Of a DNA stretch of 64,000 bases, positions 1 through 9,647 are shown one piece after another. Source of the stretch: Sphingomonas crusticola (GTDB lineage: Bacteria; Pseudomonadota; Alphaproteobacteria; Sphingomonadales; Sphingomonadaceae); contig NZ_QTJP01000001.1 of NCBI RefSeq assembly GCF_003391115.1, positions 310,001 through 374,000 on the forward strand. Direction: 5' to 3'. The notes under the pieces are model-generated. The model saw nothing but the letters and a program-made list of their open reading frames with translations, did no database searches and was not told where the DNA came from. Each line of letters starts with the position of its first letter. The stretch's first letter is position 1. The position numbers and the translations under genes are program-made.

Positions 1-303
1 CCGGATGAGGCAGTCGAAGCCCTGCGCCCCGATGCCGCCACGGCGATAGTGACGCTCAGCCATGACCCAAAGATCGATGATCCCGCATTGGCGGCGGCGC
101 TGCGTTCGCCTGCTGCCTATATTGCCGCTTTGGGCTCACGACGCAGCCACGCCAAGCGCCTGGAGCGCCTGACTGCGGCAGGCTTCGGTGAAGCCGATCT
201 GGCGCGCATCGACGCGCCTGCAGGCCTGTCGATAGGCGCACAGGGACCTGCGGAGATCGCGCTGTCGATCGCGTCTGGAATGATCCAGGCGTTCCGGGCC
301 TAG
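1..303 (+). CDS. XdhC family protein, C-terminal part (cut by window start)
   Basis: The reading frame is open from the first base and gives 100 residues. It carries the C-terminal Rossmann-type XdhC_C pattern: a TLSHDPKIDDPAL stretch, then AALGSRRSHAKRLERL, then a DAPAGLSIGAQGPAEIALSI segment shortly before the stop. In this family the domain serves molybdenum cofactor maturation and insertion into xanthine dehydrogenase-type enzymes. The N-terminal part lies outside the window, so it cannot be told whether this is a classic XdhC or a CoxI/YqeB-type relative. The gene converges on rpmE, and its stop codon lies in the loop of a 10-bp hairpin. Confidence 0.8.
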   Translation, partial: PDEAVEALRPDAATAIVTLSHDPKIDDPALAAALRSPAAYIAALGSRRSHAKRLERLTAAGFGEADLARIDAPAGLSIGAQGPAEIALSIASGMIQAFRA

Positions 304-313
304 CCGGAACGCC
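288..313. terminator. Perfect 10-bp hairpin shared by convergent xdhC-like and rpmE genes
   Basis: GGCGTTCCGG (288-297) pairs exactly with CCGGAACGCC (304-313) around a 6-nt loop that contains the stop codon of the XdhC gene. It sits between two convergent genes only 17 bp apart, so a bidirectional terminator is the natural reading. There is no long T-run on either side, so it would be an atypical intrinsic terminator or an RNA-stabilising 3' end. Confidence 0.55.
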
Positions 314-320
314 CCGGATA

Positions 321-551
321 TCACTTCTTGCCGAGCGACAGTCCGCCGAAGCGCTTGTTGAAGCGGGCAACTTGGCCGCCCTGATCAAGCATGTGCTGCT
401 TGCCGCCGGTCCACGCAGGGTGAACGGTAGGATCGATGTCGAGCTGGATTGTGTCGCCTTCCTTGCCCCAGGTGGAGCGAGTCTCGAACACCGTACCGTC
501 GGTCATCTGGACCTTGATGGCGTGATAAGCGGGGTGGATATTCTTCTTCAT
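321..551 (-). CDS. rpmE: 50S ribosomal protein L31
   Basis: This 76-aa protein starts [10 protein letters not shown] and matches L31 of the large ribosomal subunit. It has no cysteines, so it is a zinc-free (C-minus) form, with the length usual in alphaproteobacteria. It lies downstream of fabZ on the same strand after an 81-bp gap, and a strong hairpin precedes its start codon. It is the last gene of the run that begins with rpsB, although it may have its own promoter. Confidence 0.95.
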   Translation of the reverse strand: MKKNIHPAYHAIKVQMTDGTVFETRSTWGKEGDTIQLDIDPTVHPAWTGGKQHMLDQGGQVARFNKRFGGLSLGKK

Positions 552-569
552 CTGACAAATTCCTGAAAT

Positions 570-588
570 GGCTGGTTTCCGACCAGCC
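570..588 (-). promoter_or_regulatory. Hairpin in the fabZ-rpmE gap, just upstream of rpmE
   Basis: GGCTGGT (570-576) and ACCAGCC (582-588) form a perfect 7-bp stem with a 5-nt loop, ending 18 nt before the rpmE start codon. No T-run follows it in the direction of transcription. It could end fabZ transcripts, or act as an rpmE leader that controls translation. The structure is seen; the role is inferred. Confidence 0.4.
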
Positions 589-632
589 GGAGGAAGCGCG
601 CCTTTAACGGCACAGCCACGAAAATGAAAGGC

Positions 633-1106
633 TTAACCGGCCTTTGGCGGATCGGCGATCATCGCGGTGAAATTGGCCTGCGCCACCACCTTGCCCTCGA
701 TCAGCGCCCGCCCGGCGAATTTGCACACGCTGGCACGCTTCTGAACGAATTCGACTTCGAGCCGCAGCAATACGCCCGGTTCCACTGGCGCCCGGAATTT
801 GGCCTCATCGATCGCCATGAAGTAGACGAGCTTGCCCGATCCGGCCAAACCGAGGCTTTCGACCGCGAGGACGCCGGCGGCCTGCGCCAGCGCCTCGACG
901 ATCAGCACGCCAGGCATGATAGGCCTCCCAGGGAAATGGCCCTGAAAGAAGCTTTCATTGATTGTGACGGCCTTGATCGCGGCGATGCGCTGATCGACTA
1001 CGAGTTCCTCGACCCGGTCGACCAGCAGCATCGGGTAACGATGCGGCAGCGCCGCCATCACCCGCCCGATATGGAGCGGGCCGAGCACTGCCGCCTCTTC
1101 AGCCAT
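633..1106 (-). CDS. fabZ: 3-hydroxyacyl-[acyl-carrier-protein] dehydratase FabZ
   Basis: This 157-aa hot-dog-fold dehydratase carries out the dehydration step of type II fatty acid synthesis in the cytoplasm. The family signature [11 protein letters not shown] lies at about residues 22-32. The catalytic pair is His57, in [11 protein letters not shown], and Glu71, in VEALAQ. Its start overlaps the stop of the OmpH-like gene, so the two are translationally coupled. In LPS-making proteobacteria fabZ sits between lpxD and lpxA; both are missing here, and an OmpH gene and rpmE flank it instead. Confidence 0.96.
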   Translation of the reverse strand: MAEEAAVLGPLHIGRVMAALPHRYPMLLVDRVEELVVDQRIAAIKAVTINESFFQGHFPGRPIMPGVLIVEALAQAAGVLAVESLGLAGSGKLVYFMAIDEAKFRAPVEPGVLLRLEVEFVQKRASVCKFAGRALIEGKVVAQANFTAMIADPPKAG

Positions 1107-1690
1107 TAACGGCCAGGACCGGTTGCCGGCGCCGCCTGCTGCGGCAGGGTGATGCTCGGGTTGGGGAAAGATGCGTCAAGCCGCTGAAGCACGAGCGCAG
1201 TGACGTCGCCCGCAGGATCGGAGGCCAGCACGGAGCCCTTCGGCACGACGACATCGGCCTTGCGCTCGACGCGGATCTGCTCGGCAATCGGCCCGACCTT
1301 GTCGACGATCTGCGACTGGACGAAACGACCGACCGTCTGCACTTCCTGATCCAGCTGGTTGAGCGCATCCTGCGCCGCCTGGGCACGCTCACCGGCCTGG
1401 TTGGCGGCGGTGACGGCGGCCTGTGCCGGCTGAACGCCCGGCTTGGCAGCGGCACGGATCGCATTGACCTGCGTCTGATAGCTCTGCGCGGCGGTGGTGA
1501 ATGCGGTGTTCCGCTGCTGCAGCTGCGTGTCATACTTCGCGTGAAGCTGCGTGTTGCCGCTCTTCGCAGCAGCAGATTCATTGAACACGCGGTTGAAGTC
1601 GACGGTCAGCACACTGCCCGCGGCGAACGCGGGAGCGGCGGTGGCGGCGAGCAGCGCGGCGGCCGCCGACAGCTTAAGGAAAGTCTTCAT
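1106..1690 (-). CDS. OmpH/Skp family outer membrane protein chaperone
   Basis: This 194-aa protein has an N-terminal signal peptide (basic start, Ala/Leu core, likely cleavage after AFA near residue 23). A long Gln/Ala-rich region with coiled-coil character follows, as in Skp/OmpH. Skp binds unfolded outer membrane proteins in the periplasm and delivers them to the BAM complex. The gene directly follows bamA, with start and stop codons sharing position 1690, and is coupled to fabZ below. The sequence is divergent from E. coli Skp; the call rests on length, signal peptide, composition and position. Confidence 0.85.
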   Translation of the reverse strand: MKTFLKLSAAAALLAATAAPAFAAGSVLTVDFNRVFNESAAAKSGNTQLHAKYDTQLQQRNTAFTTAAQSYQTQVNAIRAAAKPGVQPAQAAVTAANQAGERAQAAQDALNQLDQEVQTVGRFVQSQIVDKVGPIAEQIRVERKADVVVPKGSVLASDPAGDVTALVLQRLDASFPNPSITLPQQAAPATGPGR

Positions 1691-4380
1691 CAGAATTGAG
1701 TCCCTACGTTGAATGTAAACAGCTTGGTATCATCGCCACGGCGCTTGACGAGAGCCTTGGCCATATCGATGCGGAACGGACCGAACGGCGAATTCCAATT
1801 CACGCCGATGCCGACCGAGACACGTGGCTTCCAAGTATCACCGAGGAACATCTCCTGAAAGCCTGGAATATTGGTCCCCGACGGCGTCAGCCCACTCGGG
1901 CAATTATTCTTCTGGCTGTCGAACGGGATGGATACGGAAGGCAGCGTGTTGGTGTCGGTCGGAATGGCATCGACGCACAGACGCGTGCCGTCGCCATTGA
2001 GTACTTCGCGGAACTGTCCGGCCGCGCCGGTGTCGGCCAATTCCGGCTTGGTCGTTCCGAATACCGATCCGACGTTTAAGAAGATCGACGGCCGGATACC
2101 GAGCTCCTTAACGGCGTTGCCCAGCGGCAATTGGGCTTCCAATCGACCGAAATAATAAGCCCGGCCGCCCAGCGCGTCGTCGCTCATCTGCTTGCGGTCC
2201 GTAACCGGCTTACCGTCCGCACCATAAGGCGCGCGCAGCACGCGCGGGCCGAGGCCGCGAATGTCGAAACCGGCAAATTCAGGTTCACCGAGATAGAAGC
2301 GGTCGGTCAGGCGGACCTTGTCGACCCCGGGGCCCTTGCGGCTTTCCAGCGAATAGACATAGCCCGCCTCGGCATTGGCGGAAACGGTGAAGCCGATGAT
2401 GTTCCAGTATTTGTGGCCCTCCGCCTTGGTGCGGATGTAGCGTACGCTGCCGCCCAAGCCGGCAATGTCCTGGCTGATATAGAAGCGTTCGCCGGATGTC
2501 GGATGAATGCGATCATTGAGATTGTCGAACACAAGGCTGTAGCCGAGCGAAGAGGTGGTGCGCTTGCCGATCGCATCGCAAAGATAACGGCCGGCCAGCA
2601 GCGGATCGCAATGCAGCTTGCCCGTTGGATCGAGCTCACCCTTCGAATTATAGGCCGTATAGAATGTCGACTTGTCGAGCGTGACGTCGTCATTGTTCAA
2701 CCCGTAGCGCAGCGCGACCGTCCAGAATTCGGTGAGCGGAACGCCTGCCCGGACCTGGAAACCGAGCGTGGATTCATCATAGGTCGTTCGGCGATCGTTG
2801 TTTTCGTAGCCGAACGAATTGTAATCGCGCCGGAAGACATCGACGCCGAGCGCGATATTGTGATCGAACAGGTAAGGCTCGGTGAAGCCCAGGTTCACGG
2901 ACTTCGAATAAATTGAATAATCCACGCCGGCGCGGACTTCCTGCCCCTTACCCATCAGGTTCGACTGCGAAATCTGCGCGCTGACGATAAACTTTTCCAG
3001 GCTCGAATAGCCCGCCGAAACCTGCAGCGAACCAGTCGATTTCTCCTCGAGGTTCGTCTCAAGGACGACGCGGTCCGGTGCGCTACCTTGCTTCTGCTCC
3101 ACCTCCAGCTTGTCCTGGAAGAAGCCAAGGCTCTGGATGCGATCACGTGACCGCTTGACGCGGAAGCCGTTGAACGCATCGCCCTCCGCCAGACGGAATT
3201 CGCGGCGGACCACCTTGTCGCGCGTGATCGTATTGCCGTTGATATTGACCGCTTCCACATAGACACGCGGTGCATCCGCGAGCTGGAAGGTGATCGTCAT
3301 CGTCTTCGCGTCTTTGTCGCGATCGAATTTCGGGCTGACGTCGGCGAAGGCGTAGCCGAGAATACCGGCAGTCTCGGTCAGGCCATCGACCGTGTCCTCG
3401 ACCGTCTTGGCATTATACCATTGGCCGGCCTTGATCTTGACGAGATATTGCAGCGCCTCGGGACGAAGATCGCGGATGGCGCTCTCAACCTTGGGCGCGC
3501 CGAACTTGTAGCGATCGCCCTCGTCGACGACGTAGGTGATAATGAAGTCCCGCTTGTCGGGCGTGAGCTCCGCCACGGCGGAAACGACGTGAAAGTCAGC
3601 ATAACCCTGCGTCAGATAGAATTGGCGCATCTTCTGCTGGTCATATGCCAGCCGGTCGGGATCGTAGCTCGTACCGCTCGAAAAGACGTGCAGCAGGCTC
3701 GCGGTCTTAGTCGCCATCTCGGCGCGAAGACGGCTGTCCTTGAAATGGGTGTTGCCGATGATGTTGATGCGGCGGACGCGCGACTTGGCGCCTTCGTGGA
3801 TCTCGAACACGACGTCGACGCGGTTCTGGTCGAGCAGTACCATCTTCGGCTCGACGGTCGCGGCGTAGCGCCCCTGGCGCTTGTAGAGCTCGATAATGCG
3901 CGCGACGTCGGCGCGCGCCTTGGAGCGGGTGAATATCTGACGCGGCGCGAGCTTGATCTCGGGCCGGATCTTGTCTTCCTTGATGCGCTTATTGCCCTCG
4001 AGCACGATCCGGTTGATCACCGGATTTTCGCGAACCTGAAGAACAATGTTGCCCGTGTCGGTGCCCGCTATCTGCACATCGGCGAACAGCTCCGAGGCGT
4101 AGAGATCCTTCAGCGCCTGATCGAGCGATTCGGTGGTGTAAGCATCGCCCGGGCGGAGCTTGATATATGAGCGGACGGTGTCGGCCTCGAGCCGCTGATT
4201 GCCGCTGACGTTGATCGAGTGAATCACGCCCGATCCACGCTGTGCTGCGGGCGCGGCCGGAGCCGTGCTGGCGGGAGCCGACGCTGGCGCCTGCGCCATT
4301 GCCGGCATGCCCGCAAGCACGGTGCCAATCAATAATGCGCTTGCCAGCCGGCCAGATGCACGTCGCCCGTCGCTGGTCAT
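1690..4380 (-). CDS. bamA: Outer membrane protein assembly factor BamA
   Basis: This 896-aa protein has a signal peptide ending near AMAQA, an Ala/Pro linker, five successive POTRA repeats over roughly the first half, and a C-terminal 16-strand barrel ending in a terminal aromatic (VGTQF). It is the core of the BAM complex that folds beta-barrel proteins into the outer membrane. The frame stays open to 4578, but the ATG at 4380 begins the only segment with a sensible signal peptide and clears the rseP stop at 4467. The barrel part is longer than in E. coli BamA (810 aa), with sizeable loops. It is followed directly by ompH. Confidence 0.96.
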   Translation of the reverse strand: MTSDGRRASGRLASALLIGTVLAGMPAMAQAPASAPASTAPAAPAAQRGSGVIHSINVSGNQRLEADTVRSYIKLRPGDAYTTESLDQALKDLYASELFADVQIAGTDTGNIVLQVRENPVINRIVLEGNKRIKEDKIRPEIKLAPRQIFTRSKARADVARIIELYKRQGRYAATVEPKMVLLDQNRVDVVFEIHEGAKSRVRRINIIGNTHFKDSRLRAEMATKTASLLHVFSSGTSYDPDRLAYDQQKMRQFYLTQGYADFHVVSAVAELTPDKRDFIITYVVDEGDRYKFGAPKVESAIRDLRPEALQYLVKIKAGQWYNAKTVEDTVDGLTETAGILGYAFADVSPKFDRDKDAKTMTITFQLADAPRVYVEAVNINGNTITRDKVVRREFRLAEGDAFNGFRVKRSRDRIQSLGFFQDKLEVEQKQGSAPDRVVLETNLEEKSTGSLQVSAGYSSLEKFIVSAQISQSNLMGKGQEVRAGVDYSIYSKSVNLGFTEPYLFDHNIALGVDVFRRDYNSFGYENNDRRTTYDESTLGFQVRAGVPLTEFWTVALRYGLNNDDVTLDKSTFYTAYNSKGELDPTGKLHCDPLLAGRYLCDAIGKRTTSSLGYSLVFDNLNDRIHPTSGERFYISQDIAGLGGSVRYIRTKAEGHKYWNIIGFTVSANAEAGYVYSLESRKGPGVDKVRLTDRFYLGEPEFAGFDIRGLGPRVLRAPYGADGKPVTDRKQMSDDALGGRAYYFGRLEAQLPLGNAVKELGIRPSIFLNVGSVFGTTKPELADTGAAGQFREVLNGDGTRLCVDAIPTDTNTLPSVSIPFDSQKNNCPSGLTPSGTNIPGFQEMFLGDTWKPRVSVGIGVNWNSPFGPFRIDMAKALVKRRGDDTKLFTFNVGTQF

Positions 4381-4466
4381 GAATTCCGTCACGCAACCCC
4401 GCCCTTCAACCAATTTGCTTTGAGCCAGGGCCCTCGGCCGGCGCTGTTCGCCCTGCCCTATCCCGG

Positions 4467-5600
4467 TCAGCCGATCAAGCCAGCAAGCCTCCGCCAAAGG
4501 CCGAAGGAAGCGAGATCGTTGACTGTCACGAACAGCATGAATCCCAGCAACAAAGCAAGCCCCGACCGAAATGCCCACTCCTGAGTTTGCGCGGGCAATG
4601 GCCGGCGGCGGACACCCTCGATGATATAAAAGAAGAGGTGGCCGCCATCGAGGAGCGGGATTGGCAGAAGGTTGATGAAGCCGAGATTAATCGAAATGAA
4701 TGCCATGAAGCGGATGAAGGGCAGCCACCCGAAAGTTGCGACCTGTCCGGAAAATTGGGCGATCTTGAGCGGCCCGCCCAATTCCTTGGCCGATCGCTCG
4801 CCACCGACGATCTGGCCAATGACATCCATCATCGTCTGAAGGATGTGCCCGGTTTCGCGAAACGATGCGGCGACCGTGGCAATCGGCCCGACCCGCGTCT
4901 GCACCGAGCGACCTGACGCTACTCCAAGCAGGCCGATCTCGCTTTCGTTGCCGGCGCCGTCGGAAACATGCTTGCGCTGGGGTGTGACAGGAACGGCGCG
5001 ATATGCTCCACCACGCTCGATCCCCAGGATGAGGCGCTGGCCTGGCCGCAACATGATCATCTGCGCCATGTCTTCGAAATTGGCGACCGATCGGCCAGCC
5101 ACGCTTACGACGTGATCGCCCGGGCGCAGCCCTGCCGCCGCCGCTGCAGTTCCGGGAGCAACCTGGCTGATCGTGGCGGGGGTTTGCGGCACACCCGTAA
5201 TAGCGAAATAAAGCGTGAAGATCGCGATCGCCGCAACGAAGTTGGTTGCCGGCCCGGCAAGCACGACGAGAAAACGCTGCCAGACCGGTCTGCCCTGGAG
5301 GGTTCTTGCCCGCTGCTCCGGCGGTTGCGCCAGCCACGCTGGATCGGGCGTGCTCGCCGGCCCCATATCGCCCGCGAATTTGACGTAGCCGCCGATCGGC
5401 AGGGCCGACACCTTCCAGCGCGTACCTCGCTTGTCGGTCCAGCCAAACAATTCGCGACCCATCCCGATCGAGAACATGTCCGCCTGGACCCCGAAGGCGC
5501 GGCCCGCCAGATAATGGCCGAGCTCATGCACGAAAATCAGCGGCCCAATGGCGGCGATGAAGCACAGGACAGTGATAAGGATCGTCAGCAAAGGATTCAT
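4467..5600 (-). CDS. rseP: RIP metalloprotease RseP (site-2 protease family)
   Basis: This 377-aa inner membrane zinc protease has the HELGH motif at residues 25-29 in the first transmembrane helix. A periplasmic PDZ domain lies mid-protein (VAPGTAAAAAGLRPGDHV), and the second metal motif NLLPIPLLDGG is near residue 320. RseP-type enzymes cut anti-sigma factors and signal peptides within the membrane. The start overlaps the dxr stop by 4 bp (ATGA). bamA follows after 86 bp, the usual arrangement in proteobacteria. Confidence 0.95.
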   Translation of the reverse strand: MNPLLTILITVLCFIAAIGPLIFVHELGHYLAGRAFGVQADMFSIGMGRELFGWTDKRGTRWKVSALPIGGYVKFAGDMGPASTPDPAWLAQPPEQRARTLQGRPVWQRFLVVLAGPATNFVAAIAIFTLYFAITGVPQTPATISQVAPGTAAAAAGLRPGDHVVSVAGRSVANFEDMAQMIMLRPGQRLILGIERGGAYRAVPVTPQRKHVSDGAGNESEIGLLGVASGRSVQTRVGPIATVAASFRETGHILQTMMDVIGQIVGGERSAKELGGPLKIAQFSGQVATFGWLPFIRFMAFISINLGFINLLPIPLLDGGHLFFYIIEGVRRRPLPAQTQEWAFRSGLALLLGFMLFVTVNDLASFGLWRRLAGLIG

Positions 5601-6757
5601 GCCGCCTGTCGCTCCAGTGCGCTTTCCGTATATCGGCGCGCCTCTGCATCGATCATCAGAGCATCGTCGATCGTCTCGGGATCGCGCGGTGCATAGCGCG
5701 CCAGAACTTTCTCGACGATGAAGGCGATGTCCAGAAAGCCGATCCGACCGGCAAGGAAAGCGGCGACTGCCTCCTCATTGGCGGCGTTGAGCACCCCGGG
5801 GCGCGCGCCGCCGTCCCGCAACGCCTGAAAGGCGAGCGCCAGCGCCGGAAAGCGGACCAAATCCGGTTCTTCGAAATCAAGCCGGCCGACAGTGGCGAGG
5901 TCGAGCGGCGTACACGGTGTTGCCATGCGCTCCGGCCAGGCAAGCGTGTGGGCGATGGGCGTGCGCATATCCGCGGGGCCCAGCTGTGCCAGCACCGATC
6001 CATCGAGATATTCGACCAACGAGTGCACCACCGATTGCGGATGGATCAGCACCGACAGGCGCTCATGCCCGACTGGGAACAAATGGTGCGCTTCGATCAG
6101 CTCGAGCCCCTTATTCATCAGCGTGGCCGAATCGACCGAAATCTTCGCCCCCATCGACCAATTGGGATGTTTGACCGCCTGCGCCGGCGTCACCCGGGCC
6201 ATTTCCTCGCGGGTGAATTGGCGAAACGGCCCTCCACTCGCCGTAAGAATGACGCGTCGGACACGGGTCGGATCGTCGTGCGGAAAACATTGAAAGACCG
6301 CATTGTGCTCGGAATCGACGGGCAGCAAGGTCGTCCCCGCCTCGCGCGCAACACGCGTCATCAGTCCGCCCGCGAGAACCAGCGACTCTTTGTTGGCAAG
6401 CGCCACCGTCCGACCCCGGCGCAACGCCGCCATTACCGGATTGAGGCCCGCGGTGCCGACGATCGCGGCCATGGTCCAGTCGGCAGGCAGTTCCGCCGCC
6501 TCGATTATCGCATCCCGCCCGGCTGCGACCTCAACGTCACTGCCGGCGAGCGCCTCCTTCAGCGCGCCATAAAGCCGCGCCTCGCCAATGACCGCGCGGT
6601 GCGCGCGCGTGCGCCGTGCCGCCGCAGCCAATCCCTCCACGTCGCGTTGCGCGGTGAGCGCCACAACATCGAAACGATCGCCCTCGCGTTCGATCAGGTC
6701 GAGGGTCGAGGTGCCGATCGAGCCGGTGGCACCCAGGATCGTGACCGTACGCGTCAT
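5597..6757 (-). CDS. dxr: 1-deoxy-D-xylulose-5-phosphate reductoisomerase
   Basis: This 386-aa enzyme converts DXP to MEP, the first committed step of the MEP isoprenoid pathway, using NADPH. It starts with the nucleotide-binding motif GATGSIGTSTLDLI, and contains ANKESLVLAGG and the metal-site segment LPVDSEHNAVFQ. Substrate-loop residues ASGGPFR and NWSMGAKISVDSATLMNKGLE are also present. It overlaps cdsA and rseP by 4 bp each. Two further MEP pathway genes, ispDF and ispE, lie elsewhere in this window. Confidence 0.97.
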   Translation of the reverse strand: MTRTVTILGATGSIGTSTLDLIEREGDRFDVVALTAQRDVEGLAAAARRTRAHRAVIGEARLYGALKEALAGSDVEVAAGRDAIIEAAELPADWTMAAIVGTAGLNPVMAALRRGRTVALANKESLVLAGGLMTRVAREAGTTLLPVDSEHNAVFQCFPHDDPTRVRRVILTASGGPFRQFTREEMARVTPAQAVKHPNWSMGAKISVDSATLMNKGLELIEAHHLFPVGHERLSVLIHPQSVVHSLVEYLDGSVLAQLGPADMRTPIAHTLAWPERMATPCTPLDLATVGRLDFEEPDLVRFPALALAFQALRDGGARPGVLNAANEEAVAAFLAGRIGFLDIAFIVEKVLARYAPRDPETIDDALMIDAEARRYTESALERQAA

Positions 6758-7539
6758 CGGAAATTGCCGTTGGCAACAAGCGCGGCGACGATGATGACCA
6801 CCGGCAACATGCCGTCAATCCGGTCAAGCAGGCCGCCATGGCCGGGCAGGATCTTGCCCGAATCCTTGACGTCCACCCGGCGCTTCATCCAGCTTTCAAG
6901 CAAATCGCCCAATTGTGCCGCGACCGCCAGCGGCGCTCCGAGCCACAACGCCGGTCCCGGCAAGTGACCGAACCATGCAATTGCACCACCGATGATCGCC
7001 GCTGCGAGCATGCCGCCTACTAGCCCGGCCCAGGTCTTATTGGGGCTGATGGCCGGGGCGAGCTTGGCACCGCCGAACCGGCGGCCGGCAAAATAGGCGC
7101 CGATGTCGGTCGCCCAGACGATCACCAGCGTCCACAAGCTCAGCAGGAAGCCGTGCGGCTGTTCCCGCAAAAACAGGATAGCGATAGCCGCAGTGCCGAT
7201 ATAGGCAGCGCCCAATGCGATCCCGCTCGTTCGAGGCAGCAACGCGATCAGCAAAGCGGCGATAACCAGCAGCGCCACGCTCGAGCGATCGGTGCCCCAT
7301 ATTATCGGCAACGCGCAAATCAGCCCCGCCAGAAGCACCAGCGCCCCAATGCCGAGCCGCACACGGCTGGCCTTCACGAGCCCCGCCCATTCCGCCAGGG
7401 CGAGAACCGCACCGGCGGTCAGCAGCATCCACAACACATAGCCGCCCAATAGCAGGACGAGGATCGCCCCGGCCGCCAGAGCAGCGCCGATCGCAGCACG
7501 TGTGCCGAGATCGGAAGATCGGCCGTCAGCGCCCGCCAT
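6754..7539 (-). CDS. cdsA: Phosphatidate cytidylyltransferase CdsA
   Basis: This 261-aa polytopic membrane enzyme makes CDP-diacylglycerol, the precursor used by PssA further along. The full CDP-DAG synthase signature is visible near the C-terminus, from SWMKRRVDVKDSG through ILPGHGGLLDRID. The chosen ATG at 7539 overlaps the uppS stop by 14 bp; the open frame reaches further up, but that part is uppS in another frame. uppS, cdsA, dxr is the standard proteobacterial order. Confidence 0.93.
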   Translation of the reverse strand: MAGADGRSSDLGTRAAIGAALAAGAILVLLLGGYVLWMLLTAGAVLALAEWAGLVKASRVRLGIGALVLLAGLICALPIIWGTDRSSVALLVIAALLIALLPRTSGIALGAAYIGTAAIAILFLREQPHGFLLSLWTLVIVWATDIGAYFAGRRFGGAKLAPAISPNKTWAGLVGGMLAAAIIGGAIAWFGHLPGPALWLGAPLAVAAQLGDLLESWMKRRVDVKDSGKILPGHGGLLDRIDGMLPVVIIVAALVANGNFR

Positions 7540-8269
7540 AACGCCGCTCCCGCCGCCCAAATGCGGCGATCGCGCCTTCCAGTGCCGCACGATCGAAATC
7601 GGGCCACAGCGTGTCGACGAACAACAGCTCGGCATAAGCCGATTGCCAAAGGAGGAAATTGGACAGCCGCTCTTCTCCGGAGGTGCGAATGATCAAGTCG
7701 AGCGGCGGCAGTGATGCGGTGTCGAGCCGTTGCTCGATCGCAGCAGCATCGATCGCGTTCGGATCGAGCATGCCCGCTTTGGCATCGGCGGCGATTGCAC
7801 GCACCGCACGCACCAACTCGTCCTGCCCGCCGTAATTGAGCGCGAGCGCGACGATTAGCCCGCTATTCCCCGACAGGCGCGACCGGGCGGCGTCGAGATC
7901 CGCGACGATGTCAGAATCCAATGCGCGCCAGTCGCCGAGCAGTTCCAGCCGCACATTGTTGCGATCGAGCTCGGCCAGTTCGCGCCGCAGATAGAAGCGC
8001 AGCAGACCCATCAGGTCGGCGACCTCGTTGGCCGGCCGCCGCCAATTTTCCGAGGAGAAAGCATAAAGGGTAAGCGCCTCGATGCCGAGCTCGCCCGCGG
8101 CGCTGATGGTCTTTCGGACGGCTTTCATGCCGGCCCGATGTCCCTCAACACGCGGGAGCATCCGCTTCTTCGCCCAACGGCCATTGCCATCCATGATGAT
8201 GGCAATGTGGCGCAGCACCGCAGGGCTATCCCCACCTCCGGGCATCAGCGAGGCCCGAGCGGCCGTCAC
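7526..8269 (-). CDS. uppS: Isoprenyl transferase (undecaprenyl diphosphate synthase)
   Basis: This 247-aa cis-prenyltransferase extends farnesyl diphosphate to the C55 carrier for cell wall synthesis. Visible motifs are [13 protein letters not shown] with catalytic Asp27, [12 protein letters not shown], and the C-terminal [15 protein letters not shown] with the YAEL continuation. The start shares ATGA with the frr stop. A later Met (residue 9) is a possible alternative start. Confidence 0.96.
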   Translation of the reverse strand: MTAARASLMPGGGDSPAVLRHIAIIMDGNGRWAKKRMLPRVEGHRAGMKAVRKTISAAGELGIEALTLYAFSSENWRRPANEVADLMGLLRFYLRRELAELDRNNVRLELLGDWRALDSDIVADLDAARSRLSGNSGLIVALALNYGGQDELVRAVRAIAADAKAGMLDPNAIDAAAIEQRLDTASLPPLDLIIRTSGEERLSNFLLWQSAYAELLFVDTLWPDFDRAALEGAIAAFGRRERRYGGR

Positions 8270-8823
8270 TTGCCCAGGATTTCCTTTTCCTTGGCACCGG
8301 CAGCGGCATCGATCTCAGCGACGACGGTATCGGTCAGCTTCTGGACATCGCTCTCGCGACGTTTGCGCTCGTCTTCGCTGATCTCGCCCTTCTTTTCGTC
8401 GGTCTTGAGATTGTCCATGCCATCGCGTCGCACATTACGGACGGCAATGCGCGCTTTCTCCGCATATTGGCCCGCAAGCTTGGCGAGCTCCTTGCGGCGC
8501 TCTTCGGTAAGATCGGGAATGGGAATACGGAGATTCTGGCCGTCCACGATCGGGTTCAGGCCAAGGCCCGCCGAACGGATCGCCTTGTCGACCGGGCCCA
8601 CATTGGACTTGTCCCACACCTGGACCGCCAGCATGCGCGATTCGGGCGTGGTCACGGTCCCCACCTGGTTCAGTGGCATGTGGCTGCCATAGACCTCCAC
8701 GGTCACCGTATCGAGCAGGCTGGTCGAGGCGCGGCCGGTGCGCAGCCCCTGCAGATCATGCTTCAATGCATCCACGGCGCCGTGCATGCGGCGCTCAAGA
8801 TCGGCCTTATCGTAGGCGGCCAT
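8266..8823 (-). CDS. frr: Ribosome recycling factor
   Basis: This 185-aa two-domain protein, with EF-G, splits post-termination ribosomes. It begins [16 protein letters not shown], has the LRTGRAS segment, and ends in the helical [11 protein letters not shown] region. The length equals the family norm. The ATG at 8823 is chosen over upstream in-frame starts because it matches the known N-terminus and sits 4 bp after the pyrH stop. Confidence 0.97.
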   Translation of the reverse strand: MAAYDKADLERRMHGAVDALKHDLQGLRTGRASTSLLDTVTVEVYGSHMPLNQVGTVTTPESRMLAVQVWDKSNVGPVDKAIRSAGLGLNPIVDGQNLRIPIPDLTEERRKELAKLAGQYAEKARIAVRNVRRDGMDNLKTDEKKGEISEDERKRRESDVQKLTDTVVAEIDAAAGAKEKEILGK

Positions 8824-8827
8824 GCCG

Positions 8828-9553
8828 TTACTCCCCAGAATTGCGGACGATTGTTGCCGTCCCGTTGCCCGCCAAAACATGGGCAAGGTTGCCCTGCTCG
8901 CGGATGTTGAACACGACTATCGGAATAGCATTGTCGCGGCAAAGCGCCACCGCGCTCGCGTCCATCACTCTCAGATTATCCGAAAGCACCTTGTCGAAAG
9001 TGACTGTTTCATAACGTTTTGCGGTGGGCACCTTTTTCGGGTCGGCATCGTAAACGCCATCCACGGACGTGCCTTTGAACAGAGCATCGCACTTCATTTC
9101 GGCTGCCCGCAAGGCCGCACCCGTATCGGTCGTGAAGAACGGGCTGCCGACGCCTGCGGCGAAGATCACCACCCGCCCCTTTTCCAGATGACGCTCAGCA
9201 CGCCGGCGGATGAAGGGCTCACATACCGACGCCATCGGGATGGCCGACTGAACCCGGGTCTCGACGCCGATCTGCTCGAGCGCATTCTGCACGGCCAGCG
9301 CGTTCATCACGGTCGCCAACATGCCCATATAGTCGGCGGTAGCGCGCTCAATCCCCTTGGCCGCCGCCGAGAGGCCACGGAAGATGTTGCCGCCGCCGAC
9401 GACGACGCAAAGTTCGAAGCCGGCCTCACGCGCTGCCGCGATTTCGCCGGCGACGCGCGCGGTCATGGCGGGATCGATGGCGAGACCGCCATCGCCCATC
9501 AGCACCTCACCCGAAAGCTTGAGCAGGATGCGTTTGAACGGAGGCTGCGACAT
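8828..9553 (-). CDS. pyrH: UMP kinase
   Basis: This 241-aa amino acid kinase-fold enzyme phosphorylates UMP to UDP. The N-terminal [16 protein letters not shown] motif and the [11 protein letters not shown] glycine-rich segment are present, as is DAVALCRDN-type sequence near the C-terminus. It sits between tsf and frr, the classic order rpsB-tsf-pyrH-frr. A GC-rich hairpin separates it from tsf. Confidence 0.97.
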   Translation of the reverse strand: MSQPPFKRILLKLSGEVLMGDGGLAIDPAMTARVAGEIAAAREAGFELCVVVGGGNIFRGLSAAAKGIERATADYMGMLATVMNALAVQNALEQIGVETRVQSAIPMASVCEPFIRRRAERHLEKGRVVIFAAGVGSPFFTTDTGAALRAAEMKCDALFKGTSVDGVYDADPKKVPTAKRYETVTFDKVLSDNLRVMDASAVALCRDNAIPIVVFNIREQGNLAHVLAGNGTATIVRNSGE

Positions 9554-9582
9554 GCCTGAGTGAACCCGATCTTACATGGAAA

Positions 9583-9609
9583 CGGCGCGCACCTTAGAGG
9601 CGCGCGCCG
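9583..9609 (-). terminator. GC-rich hairpin between tsf and pyrH
   Basis: CGGCGCGC (583-590 of this kilobase) pairs with GCGCGCCG (602-609) around an 11-nt loop. A second small stem (CTTCC/GGAAG, 9622-9635) lies closer to the tsf stop. There is no T-run. It may attenuate transcription, so that tsf is made in excess of pyrH. Confidence 0.4.
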
Positions 9610-9647
9610 CTCCTGAAAACCCTTCCCGAGGGAAGAGCATGACGGTG

